Assembly (NCBI GenBank): GCA_963082975.1
Contig: OY720346.1
Span: 49,696,296 to 49,760,295, forward strand
DNA length: 64,000 nt
Direction of reading: 5' to 3'
Source: Labia minor
Lineage: Eukaryota > Arthropoda > Insecta > Dermaptera > Spongiphoridae
In this document: positions 7,240-17,858 of the stretch, one piece after another
Layout of the letters: each line of letters begins with the position of its first letter
Position numbering within the stretch: position 1 is the stretch's first letter
Notes under the pieces: model-generated
Database searches by the model: none
What the model saw: only the letters and a program-made list of their open reading frames with translations
Told to the model about the DNA's origin: nothing
Made by a program: the position numbers and the translations under genes

Positions 7240-8069
7240 GGGAGCAGCAATTGGTAGGCTTAGGAGTTTACTTCTTAATGATCGGGAAGAATTTACAAGC
7301 ACAGGGTTACTCAGGGTGGATCAATAATAGACTGAGAACATTTGCAGGTACCGCAGGTGTCATTCAGAGATCAGTGTGGGCTGAGAGGTCCTTCGCCACA
7401 CAGACAACAATGAGTACCTTATATGCGGTTTTCTCCGCCAACTTCCATCTGCGGCGGAGTGTATTCGAAATGTTCTTGAGTGATTGTAACGCTCCTGGCC
7501 TAGTAGGAAGTTTCTTCCAGACCATTGTTCACCTGCTTGATGGAGTCGAAATGACACACTTATACAACATAGAGAATTACATAATGGGTAAGTATAAGGA
7601 AGTGTTCAAGATCCGGATTATCAGAGATGAGATGCGGGCGTACAACAAGGCAATTGACTTCGTGTGCTCCAAAGACGCTAATGAGCATGGTTATATCAAG
7701 ATTCTTTATGACAAGACAGAGACTGCTTGCCTCAATCGAGGCAATTTCCGCATCTTGCCGATGGCGGCAACAATCCTCGCCTGTTACGAGAATTCCTCGA
7801 TGACAAACTAGATGGGCGCTCAAAGTGATGCTACCTATAAGATCTAAGAGGACTGCATCCTGAGATACTTGTCTTCTAGGAACGCCTTGGCTCCAGTTGA
7901 CATGATGCATTTTTCGTCTGCTCATTCAACACAGATAGAAAGTAAGGAGATATCAAGGAGCTTCATCATCTCGTGGAGAGAGAAGGAAAGTATCAAGGAA
8001 TCAGGATCAGGGAACATCGCCTTTCCAAACCCTATGATACAAGCTCAGAACTCTCAGGTCCCCTCTTAG
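7236..8069 (+). pseudogene. orfA tail read in frame into a broken orfB
   Basis: The orfA tail and the following orfB (start about 7410, with the nine extra residues) lie in one open frame here, unlike the overlapping frames of other units. The orfB part is broken in at least two places. Its distal end, 7869-8069, resumes the native long C-terminus. I296-type marker changes (I for L near residue 89 of orfB, T96, C116) distinguish it. The same broken copy occurs at 33767 and 41842. Confidence 0.7.
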
Positions 8070-8259
8070 GATTTAAGTAAAGTAATGTTTTTTCAATTTG
8101 GGTGTCGGTTTTTAACTAAATTTAGGTACAGGTTTCCTACCTGAGTATTTGTATTTTTAACTTTTAACTTAGAATTAAAAGTAATAATTGTTTAATGTAT
8201 TTATAAGAGCTTTCCTATAATACAAATAGATAGTGAACACTTTGAACATTTCTGGCTCT

Positions 8260-8592
8260 ATGAGCAAGTTCTCTGCTGCTCTTGCTGAGATCCAGTATAA
8301 TATCGTCTTCCAAGACCTGACAAACGAGGAGACAGCTCAGCTCTTCCACTCTGAGCACTCAAGAAAATTCTGGGCGACCATGGCGAGCAAGGATGAGGAG
8401 GACTCATTCTTCACGATGAGGGAGCAGCAATTGGTAGGCTTAGGAGTTTATTTCTTAATGATCGGGAAGAATTTACAAGCACAGGGTTACTCAGGGTGGA
8501 TCAATAATAGACGGAGAACCTTTACACGAACCGCAGGTGTCTCTCAGAGATCAGTGTGGACTGAGAGGTCCTTCGCCACACAGACAACATGA
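8260..8592 (+). CDS. orfA, complete (110 aa), F50/G60/R85 variant
   Basis: Complete orfA with H33, S49-F50, G60, I68 and R85. The same allele follows each of the three broken orfB copies. Confidence 0.55.
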   Translation: MSKFSAALAEIQYNIVFQDLTNEETAQLFHSEHSRKFWATMASKDEEDSFFTMREQQLVGLGVYFLMIGKNLQAQGYSGWINNRRRTFTRTAGVSQRSVWTERSFATQTT

Positions 8593-9161
8593 GTACCTTA
8601 TATGCGGTTTTCTCCGCCGACATGTTCTTGAGTGATTGTAACGCTCCTGGCCTAGTAGGAAGTTTCTTGCAGACCATTGTTCACCTGCTTGATGGAGTCG
8701 AAATGACACACTTATACAACATAGAGAATTACATAATGGGTAAGTATAAGGAAGTGTTCAAGATCCGGATTATCAGAGATGAGATGCGGGCGTACAACAA
8801 GGCAATTGACTTCGTGTGCTCCAAAGACGCTAATGAGCATGGTTATATCAAGCTTCTTTATAACAAGACAGAGGCTGCTTGCCTCAATCGAGGCAATTTC
8901 CGCATCTTGCCGATGGCGGCAACAATCCTCGCCCGTTACGAGAATTCCTCGATGACAAACTACATGGGCGCTCAAAGTGATGCTACCTATAAGATCTTAG
9001 AGGACTGCATCCTGAGATACTTGTCTTCTAGGAACGCCTTGGCTCCAGTTGACATGATGCATTCTTCGTCTGCTCATTCAACACAGATAGAAAGTGAGGA
9101 GATATCAAGGAGCTTCATCATCTGGCGAGCAAGGATGAGGAGGTCTCATTCTTCACGATGA
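8589..9161 (+). CDS. orfB, short form, private tail change (190 aa)
   Basis: Short class. The tail reads RRSHSSR in place of RRTHSSR, a change private to this copy. Confidence 0.55.
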   Translation: MSTLYAVFSADMFLSDCNAPGLVGSFLQTIVHLLDGVEMTHLYNIENYIMGKYKEVFKIRIIRDEMRAYNKAIDFVCSKDANEHGYIKLLYNKTEAACLNRGNFRILPMAATILARYENSSMTNYMGAQSDATYKILEDCILRYLSSRNALAPVDMMHSSSAHSTQIESEEISRSFIIWRARMRRSHSSR

Positions 9162-9334
9162 GGGAGCAGCAATTGGTAGGCTTAGGAGTTTACTTCTTAA
9201 TGACCGGGAAGAATTTACAAGCACAGGGTTACTCAGGGTGGATCAATAATAGACTGAGAACATTTGCAGGAACCGCAGGTGTCATTCAGAGATCAGTGTG
9301 GGCTGAGAGGTCCTTCGCCCACAGACAGCAATGA
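9158..9334 (+). pseudogene. orfA tail fragment (58 codons)
   Basis: S-type remnant with T68 and an HRQQ end. Confidence 0.45.
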
Positions 9335-9963
9335 GTACCTTATATGCGGTTTTCTCCGCCGACATGTTCTTGAGTGATTGTAACGCTCCTGGCCTAGTAG
9401 GAAGTTTCTTCCAGACCATTGTTCACCTGCTTGATGGAGTCGAAATGACACACTTATACAACATAGAGAATTACATAATGGGCAAGTATAAGGAAGTGTT
9501 CAAGATCCGGATTATCAGAGATGAGATGCGGGCGTACAACAAGGCAATTGACTTCGTGTGCTCCAAAGACGCTAATGAGCATGGTTATATCAAGCTTCTT
9601 TATGACAAGACAGAGGCTGCTTGCCTCAATCGAGGCAATTTCCGCATCTTGCCGATGGCGGCAACAATCCTCGCCCGTTACGAGAATTCCTCGATGACAA
9701 ACTACATGGGCGCTCAAAGTGATGCTACCTATAAGATCTTAGAGGACTGCATCCTGAGATACTTGTCTTCTAGGAACGCCTTGGCTCCAGTTGACATGAT
9801 GCATTTTTCGTCTGCTCATTCAACACAGATAGAAAGTGAGGAGATATCAAGGAGCTTCATCATCTCGTGGAGAGAGAAGGACAGTATCAAGGAATCAGGA
9901 TCAGGGAACATCGCCTTTCCAAACCCTATGATACAAGCTCAGAACTCTCAGGTCCCCTCTTAG
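9331..9963 (+). CDS. orfB, long form, consensus (210 aa)
   Basis: Consensus residues at all marker positions. First unit of the 8,857-bp block. The alanine-195 codon is GCC, followed by the GGGCG spacer. Confidence 0.6.
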   Translation: MSTLYAVFSADMFLSDCNAPGLVGSFFQTIVHLLDGVEMTHLYNIENYIMGKYKEVFKIRIIRDEMRAYNKAIDFVCSKDANEHGYIKLLYDKTEAACLNRGNFRILPMAATILARYENSSMTNYMGAQSDATYKILEDCILRYLSSRNALAPVDMMHFSSAHSTQIESEEISRSFIISWREKDSIKESGSGNIAFPNPMIQAQNSQVPS

Positions 9964-10153
9964 GAGATAAGTAAAGTAGTGTTTTTTTAATTTGGGCGTC
10001 GGTTTTTAACTAAATTTAGGTACAGGTTTCCTACCTGAGTATTTGTATTTTTAACTTTTAACTTAGAATTAAAAGTAATAATTGTTTAATGTAATTATAA
10101 GAGCTTTCCTATAATACAAATAGATAGTGAACACTTTGAACATTTCTGGCTCT

Positions 10154-10330
10154 ATGAGCAAGTTCTCTGCTGCTCTTGCTGAGATCCAGTATAATATCGT
10201 CTTCCAAGACCTGACAAACGAGGAGACAGCTCAGCTCTTCCACTCTGAGCACTCAATAGAAAGTGAGGAGATATCAAGGAGCTTCATCATCTGGCGAGCA
10301 AGGATGAGGAGGACTCATTCTTCACGATGA
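10154..10330 (+). CDS. orfA, chimeric (58 aa)
   Basis: RARMRR tail variant. The separate orfA tail frame is 10327-10503 with R85 and T89-R90. Confidence 0.45.
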   Translation: MSKFSAALAEIQYNIVFQDLTNEETAQLFHSEHSIESEEISRSFIIWRARMRRTHSSR

Positions 10331-10499
10331 GGGAGCAGCAATTGGTAGGCTTAGGAGTTTACTTCTTAATGATCGGGAAGAATTTACAAGCACAGGGTTA
10401 CTCAGGGTGGATCAATAATAGACGGAGAACCTTTACACGAACCGCAGGTGTCTCTCAGAGATCAGTGTGGACTGAGAGGTCATTCGCCACACAGACAAC

Positions 10500-11132
10500 A
10501 TGAGTACCTTATATGCGGTTTTCTCCGCCGACATGTTCTTGAGTGATTGTAACGCTCCTGGCCTAGTAGGAAGTTTCTTCCAGACCATTGTTCACCTGCT
10601 TGATGGAGTCGAAATGACACACTTATACAACATAGAGAATTACATAATGGGCAAGTATAAGGAAGTGTTCAAGATCCGGATTATCAGAGATGAGATGCGG
10701 GCGTACAACAAGGCAATTGACTTCGTGTGCTCCAAAGACGCTAATGAGCATGGTTATATCAAGCTTCTTTATGACAAGACAGAGGCTGCTTGCCTCAATC
10801 GAGGCAATTTCCGCATCTTGCCGATGGCGGCAACAATCCTCGCCCGTTACGAGAATTCCTCGATGACAAACTACATGGGCGCTCAAAGTGATGCTACCTA
10901 TAAGATCTTAGAGGACTGCATCCTGAGATACTTGTCTTCTAGGAACGCCTTGGCTCCAGTTGACATGATGCATTTTTCGTCTGCTCATTCAACACAGATA
11001 GAAAGTGAGGAGATATCAAGGAGCTTCATCATCTCGTGGAGAGAGAAGGACAGTATCAAGGAATCAGGATCAGGGAACATCGCCTTTCCAAACCCTATGA
11101 TACAAGCTCAGAACTCTCAGGTCCCCTCTTAG
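10500..11132 (+). CDS. orfB, long form, consensus (210 aa)
   Basis: Consensus copy in a run of three consecutive L' units (10127, 11296, 12465). Confidence 0.6.
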   Translation: MSTLYAVFSADMFLSDCNAPGLVGSFFQTIVHLLDGVEMTHLYNIENYIMGKYKEVFKIRIIRDEMRAYNKAIDFVCSKDANEHGYIKLLYDKTEAACLNRGNFRILPMAATILARYENSSMTNYMGAQSDATYKILEDCILRYLSSRNALAPVDMMHFSSAHSTQIESEEISRSFIISWREKDSIKESGSGNIAFPNPMIQAQNSQVPS

Positions 11133-11322
11133 GAGATAAGTAAAGTAGTGTTTTTTTAATTTGGGCGTCGGTTTTTAACTAAATTTAGGTACAGGTTTCC
11201 TACCTGAGTATTTGTATTTTTAACTTTTAACTTAGAATTAAAAGTAATAATTGTTTAATGTAATTATAAGAGCTTTCCTATAATACAAATAGATAGTGAA
11301 CACTTTGAACATTTCTGGCTCT

Positions 11323-11499
11323 ATGAGCAAGTTCTCTGCTGCTCTTGCTGAGATCCAGTATAATATCGTCTTCCAAGACCTGACAAACGAGGAGACAGCT
11401 CAGCTCTTCCACTCTGAGCACTCAATAGAAAGTGAGGAGATATCAAGGAGCTTCATCATCTGGCGAGCAAGGATGAGGAGGACTCATTCTTCACGATGA
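11323..11499 (+). CDS. orfA, chimeric (58 aa)
   Basis: Protein identical to the copy at 10154. Tail frame 11496-11672. Confidence 0.45.
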   Translation: MSKFSAALAEIQYNIVFQDLTNEETAQLFHSEHSIESEEISRSFIIWRARMRRTHSSR

Positions 11500-11668
11500 G
11501 GGAGCAGCAATTGGTAGGCTTAGGAGTTTACTTCTTAATGATCGGGAAGAATTTACAAGCACAGGGTTACTCAGGGTGGATCAATAATAGACGGAGAACC
11601 TTTACACGAACCGCAGGTGTCTCTCAGAGATCAGTGTGGACTGAGAGGTCATTCGCCACACAGACAAC

Positions 11669-12301
11669 ATGAGTACCTTATATGCGGTTTTCTCCGCCGA
11701 CATGTTCTTGAGTGATTGTAACGCTCCTGGCCTAGTAGGAAGTTTCTTCCAGACCATTGTTCACCTGCTTGATGGAGTCGAAATGACACACTTATACAAC
11801 ATAGAGAATTACATAATGGGCAAGTATAAGGAAGTGTTCAAGATCCGGATTATCAGAGATGAGATGCGGGCGTACAACAAGGCAATTGACTTCGTGTGCT
11901 CCAAAGACGCTAATGAGCATGGTTATATCAAGCTTCTTTATGACAAGACAGAGGCTGCTTGCCTCAATCGAGGCAATTTCCGCATCTTGCCGATGGCGGC
12001 AACAATCCTCGCCCGTTACGAGAATTCCTCGATGACAAACTACATGGGCGCTCAAAGTGATGCTACCTATAAGATCTTAGAGGACTGCATCCTGAGATAC
12101 TTGTCTTCTAGGAACGCCTTGGCTCCAGTTGACATGATGCATTTTTCGTCTGCTCATTCAACACAGATAGAAAGTGAGGAGATATCAAGGAGCTTCATCA
12201 TCTCGTGGAGAGAGAAGGACAGTATCAAGGAATCAGGATCAGGGAACATCGCCTTTCCAAACCCTATGATACAAGCTCAGAACTCTCAGGTCCCCTCTTA
12301 G
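11669..12301 (+). CDS. orfB, long form, consensus (210 aa)
   Basis: Consensus copy. Followed by the T7/GGGCG spacer. Confidence 0.6.
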   Translation: MSTLYAVFSADMFLSDCNAPGLVGSFFQTIVHLLDGVEMTHLYNIENYIMGKYKEVFKIRIIRDEMRAYNKAIDFVCSKDANEHGYIKLLYDKTEAACLNRGNFRILPMAATILARYENSSMTNYMGAQSDATYKILEDCILRYLSSRNALAPVDMMHFSSAHSTQIESEEISRSFIISWREKDSIKESGSGNIAFPNPMIQAQNSQVPS

Positions 12302-12491
12302 GAGATAAGTAAAGTAGTGTTTTTTTAATTTGGGCGTCGGTTTTTAACTAAATTTAGGTACAGGTTTCCTACCTGAGTATTTGTATTTTTAACTTTTAAC
12401 TTAGAATTAAAAGTAATAATTGTTTAATGTAATTATAAGAGCTTTCCTATAATACAAATAGATAGTGAACACTTTGAACATTTCTGGCTCT

Positions 12492-12668
12492 ATGAGCAAG
12501 TTCTCTGCTGCTCTTGCTGAGATCCAGTATAATATCGTCTTCCAAGACCTGACAAACGAGGAGACAGCTCAGCTCTTCCACTCTGAGCACTCAATAGAAA
12601 GTGAGGAGATATCAAGGAGCTTCATCATCTGGCGAGCAAGGATGAGGAGGACTCATTCTTCACGATGA
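12492..12668 (+). CDS. orfA, chimeric (58 aa)
   Basis: RARMRR variant. Tail frame 12665-12841. Confidence 0.45.
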   Translation: MSKFSAALAEIQYNIVFQDLTNEETAQLFHSEHSIESEEISRSFIIWRARMRRTHSSR

Positions 12669-12837
12669 GGGAGCAGCAATTGGTAGGCTTAGGAGTTTAC
12701 TTCTTAATGATCGGGAAGAATTTACAAGCACAGGGTTACTCAGGGTGGATCAATAATAGACGGAGAACCTTTACACGAACCGCAGGTGTCTCTCAGAGAT
12801 CAGTGTGGACTGAGAGGTCATTCGCCACACAGACAAC

Positions 12838-13470
12838 ATGAGTACCTTATATGCGGTTTTCTCCGCCGACATGTTCTTGAGTGATTGTAACGCTCCTGGC
12901 CTAGTAGGAAGTTTCTTCCAGACCATTGTTCACCTGCTTGATGGAGTCGAAATGACACACTTATACAACATAGAGAATTACATAATGGGCAAGTATAAGG
13001 AAGTGTTCAAGATCCGGATTATCAGAGATGAGATGCGGGCGTACAACAAGGCAATTGACTTCGTGTGCTCCAAAGACGCTAATGAGCATGGTAATATCAA
13101 GCTTCTTTATGACAAGACAGAGGCTGCTTGCCTCAATCGAGGCAATTTCCGCATCTTGCCGATGGCGGCAACAATCCTCGCCCGTTACGAGAATTCCTCG
13201 ATGACAAACTACATGGGCGCTCAAAGTGATGCTACCTATAAGATCTTAGAGGACTGCATCCTGAGATACTTGTCTTCTAGGAACGCCTTGGCTCCAGTTG
13301 ACATGATGCATTTTTCGTCTGCTCATTCAACACAGATAGAAAGTGAGGAGATATCAAGGAGCTTCATCATCTCGTGGAGAGAGAAGGACAGTATCAAGGA
13401 ATCAGGATCAGGGAACATCGCATTTCCAAACCCTATGATACAAGCTCAGAACTCTCAGGTCCCCTCTTAG
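12838..13470 (+). CDS. orfB, long form, N86 variant (210 aa)
   Basis: Y86N, shared with 21695 and 47444 only. The alanine-195 codon is GCA and the spacer is the GGGTG type. Confidence 0.6.
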   Translation: MSTLYAVFSADMFLSDCNAPGLVGSFFQTIVHLLDGVEMTHLYNIENYIMGKYKEVFKIRIIRDEMRAYNKAIDFVCSKDANEHGNIKLLYDKTEAACLNRGNFRILPMAATILARYENSSMTNYMGAQSDATYKILEDCILRYLSSRNALAPVDMMHFSSAHSTQIESEEISRSFIISWREKDSIKESGSGNIAFPNPMIQAQNSQVPS

Positions 13471-13660
13471 GAGATAAGTAAAGTAGTGTTTTTTCAATTT
13501 GGGTGTCGGTTTTTAACTAAATTTAGGTACAGGTTTCCTACCTGAGTATTTGTATTTTTAACTTTTAACTTAGAATTAAAAATAATAATTGTTTAATGTA
13601 TTTATAAGAGCTTTCCTATAATACAAATAGATAGTGAACACTTTGAACATTTCTGGCTCT

Positions 13661-13993
13661 ATGAGCAAGTTCTCTGCTGCTCTTGCTGAGATCCAGTATA
13701 ATATCGTCTTCCAAGACCTGACAAACGAGGAGACAGCTCAGCTCTTCCACTCTGAGGACTCAAGAAAATTCTGGGCGACCATGGCGAGCAAGGATGAGGA
13801 GGACTCATTCTTCACGATGAGGGAGCAGCAATTGGTAGGCTTAGGAGTTTACTTCTTAATGACCGGGAAGAATTTACAAGCACAGGGTTACTCAGGGTGG
13901 ATCAATAATAGACTGAGAACATTTGCAGGAACCGCAGGTGTCATTCAGAGATCAGTGTGGGCTGAGAGGTCCTTCGCCCACAGACAGCAATGA
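13661..13993 (+). CDS. orfA, complete, with S-type tail (110 aa)
   Basis: The N-terminal half is the D33 type. From residue 50 onward it matches the S-unit tail (F50, G60, T68, L85, I95, A101, ending AHRQQ). This is a recombinant between a complete orfA and an S remnant that stays open throughout. Confidence 0.55.
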   Translation: MSKFSAALAEIQYNIVFQDLTNEETAQLFHSEDSRKFWATMASKDEEDSFFTMREQQLVGLGVYFLMTGKNLQAQGYSGWINNRLRTFAGTAGVIQRSVWAERSFAHRQQ

Positions 13994-14622
13994 GTACCTT
14001 ATATGCGGTTTTCTCCGCCGACATGTTCTTGAGTGATTGTAACGCTCCTGGCCTAGTAGGAAGTTTCTTCCAGACCATTGTTCACCTGCTTGATGGAGTC
14101 GAAATGACACACTTATACAACATAGAGAATTACATAATGGGCAAGTATAAGGAAGTGTTCAAGATCCGGATTATCAGAGATGAGATGCGGGCGTACAACA
14201 AGGCAATTGACTTCGTGTGCTCCAAAGACGCTAATGAGCATGGTTATATCAAGCTTCTTTATGACAAGACAGAGGCTGCTTGCCTCAATCGAGGCAATTT
14301 CCGCATCTTGCCGATGGCGGCAACAATCCTCGCCCGTTACGAGAATTCCTCGATGACAAACTACATGGGCGCTCAAAGTGATGCTACCTATAAGATCTTA
14401 GAGGACTGCATCCTGAGATACTTGTCTTCTAGGAACGCCTTGGCTCCAGTTGACATGATGCATTTTTCGTCTGCTCATTCAACACAGATAGAAAGTGAGG
14501 AGATATCAAGGAGCTTCATCATCTCGTGGAGAGAGAAGGACAGTATCAAGGAATCAGGATCAGGGAACATCGCATTTCCAAACCCTATGATACAAGCTCA
14601 GAACTCTCAGGTCCCCTCTTAG
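13990..14622 (+). CDS. orfB, long form, consensus protein (210 aa)
   Basis: Consensus protein with the silent GCA195 marker and GGGTG spacer, so the 3' part resembles the Q46/E79 class and the 5' part does not. Confidence 0.6.
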   Translation: MSTLYAVFSADMFLSDCNAPGLVGSFFQTIVHLLDGVEMTHLYNIENYIMGKYKEVFKIRIIRDEMRAYNKAIDFVCSKDANEHGYIKLLYDKTEAACLNRGNFRILPMAATILARYENSSMTNYMGAQSDATYKILEDCILRYLSSRNALAPVDMMHFSSAHSTQIESEEISRSFIISWREKDSIKESGSGNIAFPNPMIQAQNSQVPS

Positions 14623-14812
14623 GAGATAAGTAAAGTAGTGTTTTTTCAATTTGGGTGTCGGTTTTTAACTAAATTTAGGTACAGGTTTCCTACCTGAGTA
14701 TTTGTATTTTTAACTTTTAACTTAGAATTAAAAATAATAATTGTTTAATGTATTTATAAGAGCTTTCCTATAATACAAATAGATAGTGAACACTTTGAAC
14801 ATTTCTGGCTCT

Positions 14813-15145
14813 ATGAGCAAGTTCTCTGCTGCTCTTGCTGAGATCCAGTATAATATCGTCTTCCAAGACCTGACAAACGAGGAGACAGCTCAGCTCTTCC
14901 ACTCTGAGGACTCAAGAAAATTCTGGGCGACCATGGCGAGCAAGGATGAGGAGGACTCATTGTTTACGATGAGGGAGCAGCAATTGGTAGACTTAGGAGT
15001 TTACTTCTTAATGATCGGGAAGAATTTACAAGCACAGGGTTACTCAGGGTGGATCAATAATAGACGGAGAACCTTTACACGAACCGCAGGTGTCTCTCAG
15101 AGATCAGTGTGGACTGAGAGGTCATTCGCCACACAGACAACATGA
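14813..15145 (+). CDS. orfA, complete (110 aa), D33/D60/K70
   Basis: As the reference copy at 4417 but with K70, the commoner residue. Confidence 0.55.
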   Translation: MSKFSAALAEIQYNIVFQDLTNEETAQLFHSEDSRKFWATMASKDEEDSLFTMREQQLVDLGVYFLMIGKNLQAQGYSGWINNRRRTFTRTAGVSQRSVWTERSFATQTT

Positions 15146-15774
15146 GTACCTTATATGCGGTTTTCTCCGCCGACATGTTCTTGAGTGATTGTAACGCTCC
15201 TGGCCTAGTAGGAAGTTTCTTCCAGACCATTGTTCACCTGCTTGATGGAGTCGAAATGACACACTTATACAACATAGAGAATTACATAATGGGCAAGTAT
15301 AAGGAAGTGTTCAAGATCCGGATTATCAGAGATGAGATGCGGGCGTACAACAAGGCAATTGACTTCGTGTGCTCCAAAGACGCTAATGAGCATGGTTATA
15401 TCAAGCTTCTTTATGACAAGACAGAGGCTGCTTGCCTCAATCGAGGCAATTTCCGCATCTTGCCGATGGCGGCAACAATCCTCGCCCGTTACGAGAATTC
15501 CTCGATGACAAACTACATGGGCGCTCAAAGTGATGCTACCTATAAGATCTTAGAGGACTGCATCCTGAGATACTTGTCTTCTAGGAACGCCTTGGCTCCA
15601 GTTGACATGATGCATTTTTCGTCTGCTCATTCAACACAGATAGAAAGTGAGGAGATATCAAGGAGCTTCATCATCTCGTGGAGAGAGAAGGACAGTATCA
15701 AGAAATCAGGATCAGGGAACATCGCCTTTCCAAACCCTATGATACAAGCTCAGAACTCTCAGGTCCCCTCTTAG
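15142..15774 (+). CDS. orfB, long form, K188 variant (210 aa)
   Basis: Protein identical to the copy at 4746. Confidence 0.6.
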   Translation: MSTLYAVFSADMFLSDCNAPGLVGSFFQTIVHLLDGVEMTHLYNIENYIMGKYKEVFKIRIIRDEMRAYNKAIDFVCSKDANEHGYIKLLYDKTEAACLNRGNFRILPMAATILARYENSSMTNYMGAQSDATYKILEDCILRYLSSRNALAPVDMMHFSSAHSTQIESEEISRSFIISWREKDSIKKSGSGNIAFPNPMIQAQNSQVPS

Positions 15775-15964
15775 GAGATAAGTAAAGTAGTGTTTTTTCA
15801 ATTTGGGCGTCGGTTTTTAACTAAATTTAGGTACAGGTTTCCTACCTGAGTATTTGTATTTTTAACTTTTAACTTAGAATTAAAAGTAATAATTGTTTAA
15901 TGTAATTATAAGAGCTTTCCTATAATACAAATAGATAGTGAACACTTTGAACATTTCTGGCTCT

Positions 15965-16297
15965 ATGAGCAAGTTCTCTGCTGCTCTTGCTGAGATCCAG
16001 TATAATATCGTCTTCCAAGACCTGACAAACGAGGAGACAGCTCTGCTCTTCCACTCTGAGCACTCAAGAAAATTCTGGGCGACCATGGCGAGCAAGGATG
16101 AGGAGGACACATTGTTTACGATGAGGGAGCAGCAATTGGTAGGCTTAGGAGTTTACTTCTTAATGATCGGGAAGAATTTACAAGCACAGGGTTACTCAGG
16201 GTGGATCAATAATAGACTGAGAACCTTTGCAGGAACCGCAGGTGTCTCTCAGAGATCAGTGTGGACTGAGAGGTCCTTCGCCACACAGACAACATGA
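15965..16297 (+). CDS. orfA, complete (110 aa), L27/T49 variant
   Basis: Protein identical to the copy at 5569. Confidence 0.55.
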   Translation: MSKFSAALAEIQYNIVFQDLTNEETALLFHSEHSRKFWATMASKDEEDTLFTMREQQLVGLGVYFLMIGKNLQAQGYSGWINNRLRTFAGTAGVSQRSVWTERSFATQTT

Positions 16298-16866
16298 GTA
16301 CCTTATATGCGGTTTTCTCCGCCGACATGTTCTTGAGTGATTGTAACGCTCCTGGCCTAGTAGGAAGTTTCTTGCAGACCATTGTTCACCTGCTTGATGG
16401 AGTCGAAATGACACACTTATACAACATAGAGAATTACATAATGGGTAAGTATAAGGAAGTGTTCAAGATCCGGATTATCAGAGATGAGATGCGGGCGTAC
16501 AACAAGGCAATTGACTTCGTGTGCTCCAAAGACGCTAATGAGCATGGTTATATCAAGCTTCTTTATAACAAGACAGAGGCTGCTTGCCTCAATCGAGGCA
16601 ATTTCCGCATCTTGCCGATGGCGGCAACAATCCTCGCCCGTTACGAGAATTCCTCGATGACAAACTACATGGGCGCTCAAAGTGATGCTACCTATAAGAT
16701 CTTAGAGGACTGCATCCTGAGATACTTGTCTTCTAGGAACGCCTTGGCTCCAGTTGACATGATGCATTCTTCGTCTGCTCATTCAACACAGATAGAAAGT
16801 GAGGAGATATCAAGGAGCTTCATCATCTGGCGAGCAAGGATGAGGAGGACTCATTCTTCACGATGA
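16294..16866 (+). CDS. orfB, short form (190 aa)
   Basis: Protein identical to the copy at 5898, but followed by a long rather than an S+27 orfB. Confidence 0.55.
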   Translation: MSTLYAVFSADMFLSDCNAPGLVGSFLQTIVHLLDGVEMTHLYNIENYIMGKYKEVFKIRIIRDEMRAYNKAIDFVCSKDANEHGYIKLLYNKTEAACLNRGNFRILPMAATILARYENSSMTNYMGAQSDATYKILEDCILRYLSSRNALAPVDMMHSSSAHSTQIESEEISRSFIIWRARMRRTHSSR

Positions 16867-17039
16867 GGGAGCAGCAATTGGTAGGCTTAGGAGTTTACTT
16901 CTTAATGACCGGGAAGAATTTACAAGCACAGGGTTACTCAGGGTGGATCAATAATAGACTGAGAACATTTGCAGGAACCGCAGGTGTCATTCAGAGATCA
17001 GTGTGGGCTGAGAGGTCCTTCGCCCACAGACAGCAATGA
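16863..17039 (+). pseudogene. orfA tail fragment (58 codons)
   Basis: S-type remnant with T68 and an HRQQ end. Confidence 0.45.
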
Positions 17040-17668
17040 GTACCTTATATGCGGTTTTCTCCGCCGACATGTTCTTGAGTGATTGTAACGCTCCTGGCCT
17101 AGTAGGAAGTTTCTTCCAGACCATTGTTCACCTGCTTGATGGAGTCGAAATGACACACTTATACAACATAGAGAATTACATAATGGGCAAGTATAAGGAA
17201 GTGTTCAAGATCCGGATTATCAGAGATGAGATGCGGGCGTACAACAAGGCAATTGACTTCGTGTGCTCCAAAGACGCTAATGAGCATGGTTATATCAAGC
17301 TTCTTTATGACAAGACAGAGGCTGCTTGCCTCAATCGAGGCAATTTCCGCATCTTGCCGATGGCGGCAACAATCCTCGCCCGTTACGAGAATTCCTCGAT
17401 GACAAACTACATGGGCGCTCAAAGTGATGCTACCTATAAGATCTTAGAGGACTGCATCCTGAGATACTTGTCTTCTAGGAACGCCTTGGCTCCAGTTGAC
17501 ATGATGCATTTTTCGTCTGCTCATTCAACACAGATAGAAAGTGAGGAGATATCAAGGAGCTTCATCATCTCGTGGAGAGAGAAGGACAGTATCAAGGAAT
17601 CAGGATCAGGGAACATCGCATTTCCAAACCCTATGATACAAGCTCAGAACTCTCAGGTCCCCTCTTAG
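17036..17668 (+). CDS. orfB, long form, consensus protein (210 aa)
   Basis: Consensus protein with GCA195 and the GGGTG spacer. Confidence 0.6.
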   Translation: MSTLYAVFSADMFLSDCNAPGLVGSFFQTIVHLLDGVEMTHLYNIENYIMGKYKEVFKIRIIRDEMRAYNKAIDFVCSKDANEHGYIKLLYDKTEAACLNRGNFRILPMAATILARYENSSMTNYMGAQSDATYKILEDCILRYLSSRNALAPVDMMHFSSAHSTQIESEEISRSFIISWREKDSIKESGSGNIAFPNPMIQAQNSQVPS

Positions 17669-17858
17669 GAGATAAGTAAAGTAGTGTTTTTTCAATTTGG
17701 GTGTCGGTTTTTAACTAAATTTAGGTACAGGTTTCCTACCTGAGTATTTGTATTTTTAACTTTTAACTTAGAATTAAAAATAATAATTGTTTAATGTATT
17801 TATAAGAGCTTTCCTATAATACAAATAGATAGTGAACACTTTGAACATTTCTGGCTCT

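Larger units (their letters stand above)
3221..13633 (+). repeat. Dispersed block C, copy a (about 10.4 kb)
   Basis: Unit order and markers match 37827-48239 with a constant offset of 34,606 bp. Limits are approximate because neighbouring consensus units are nearly identical. Confidence 0.85.
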
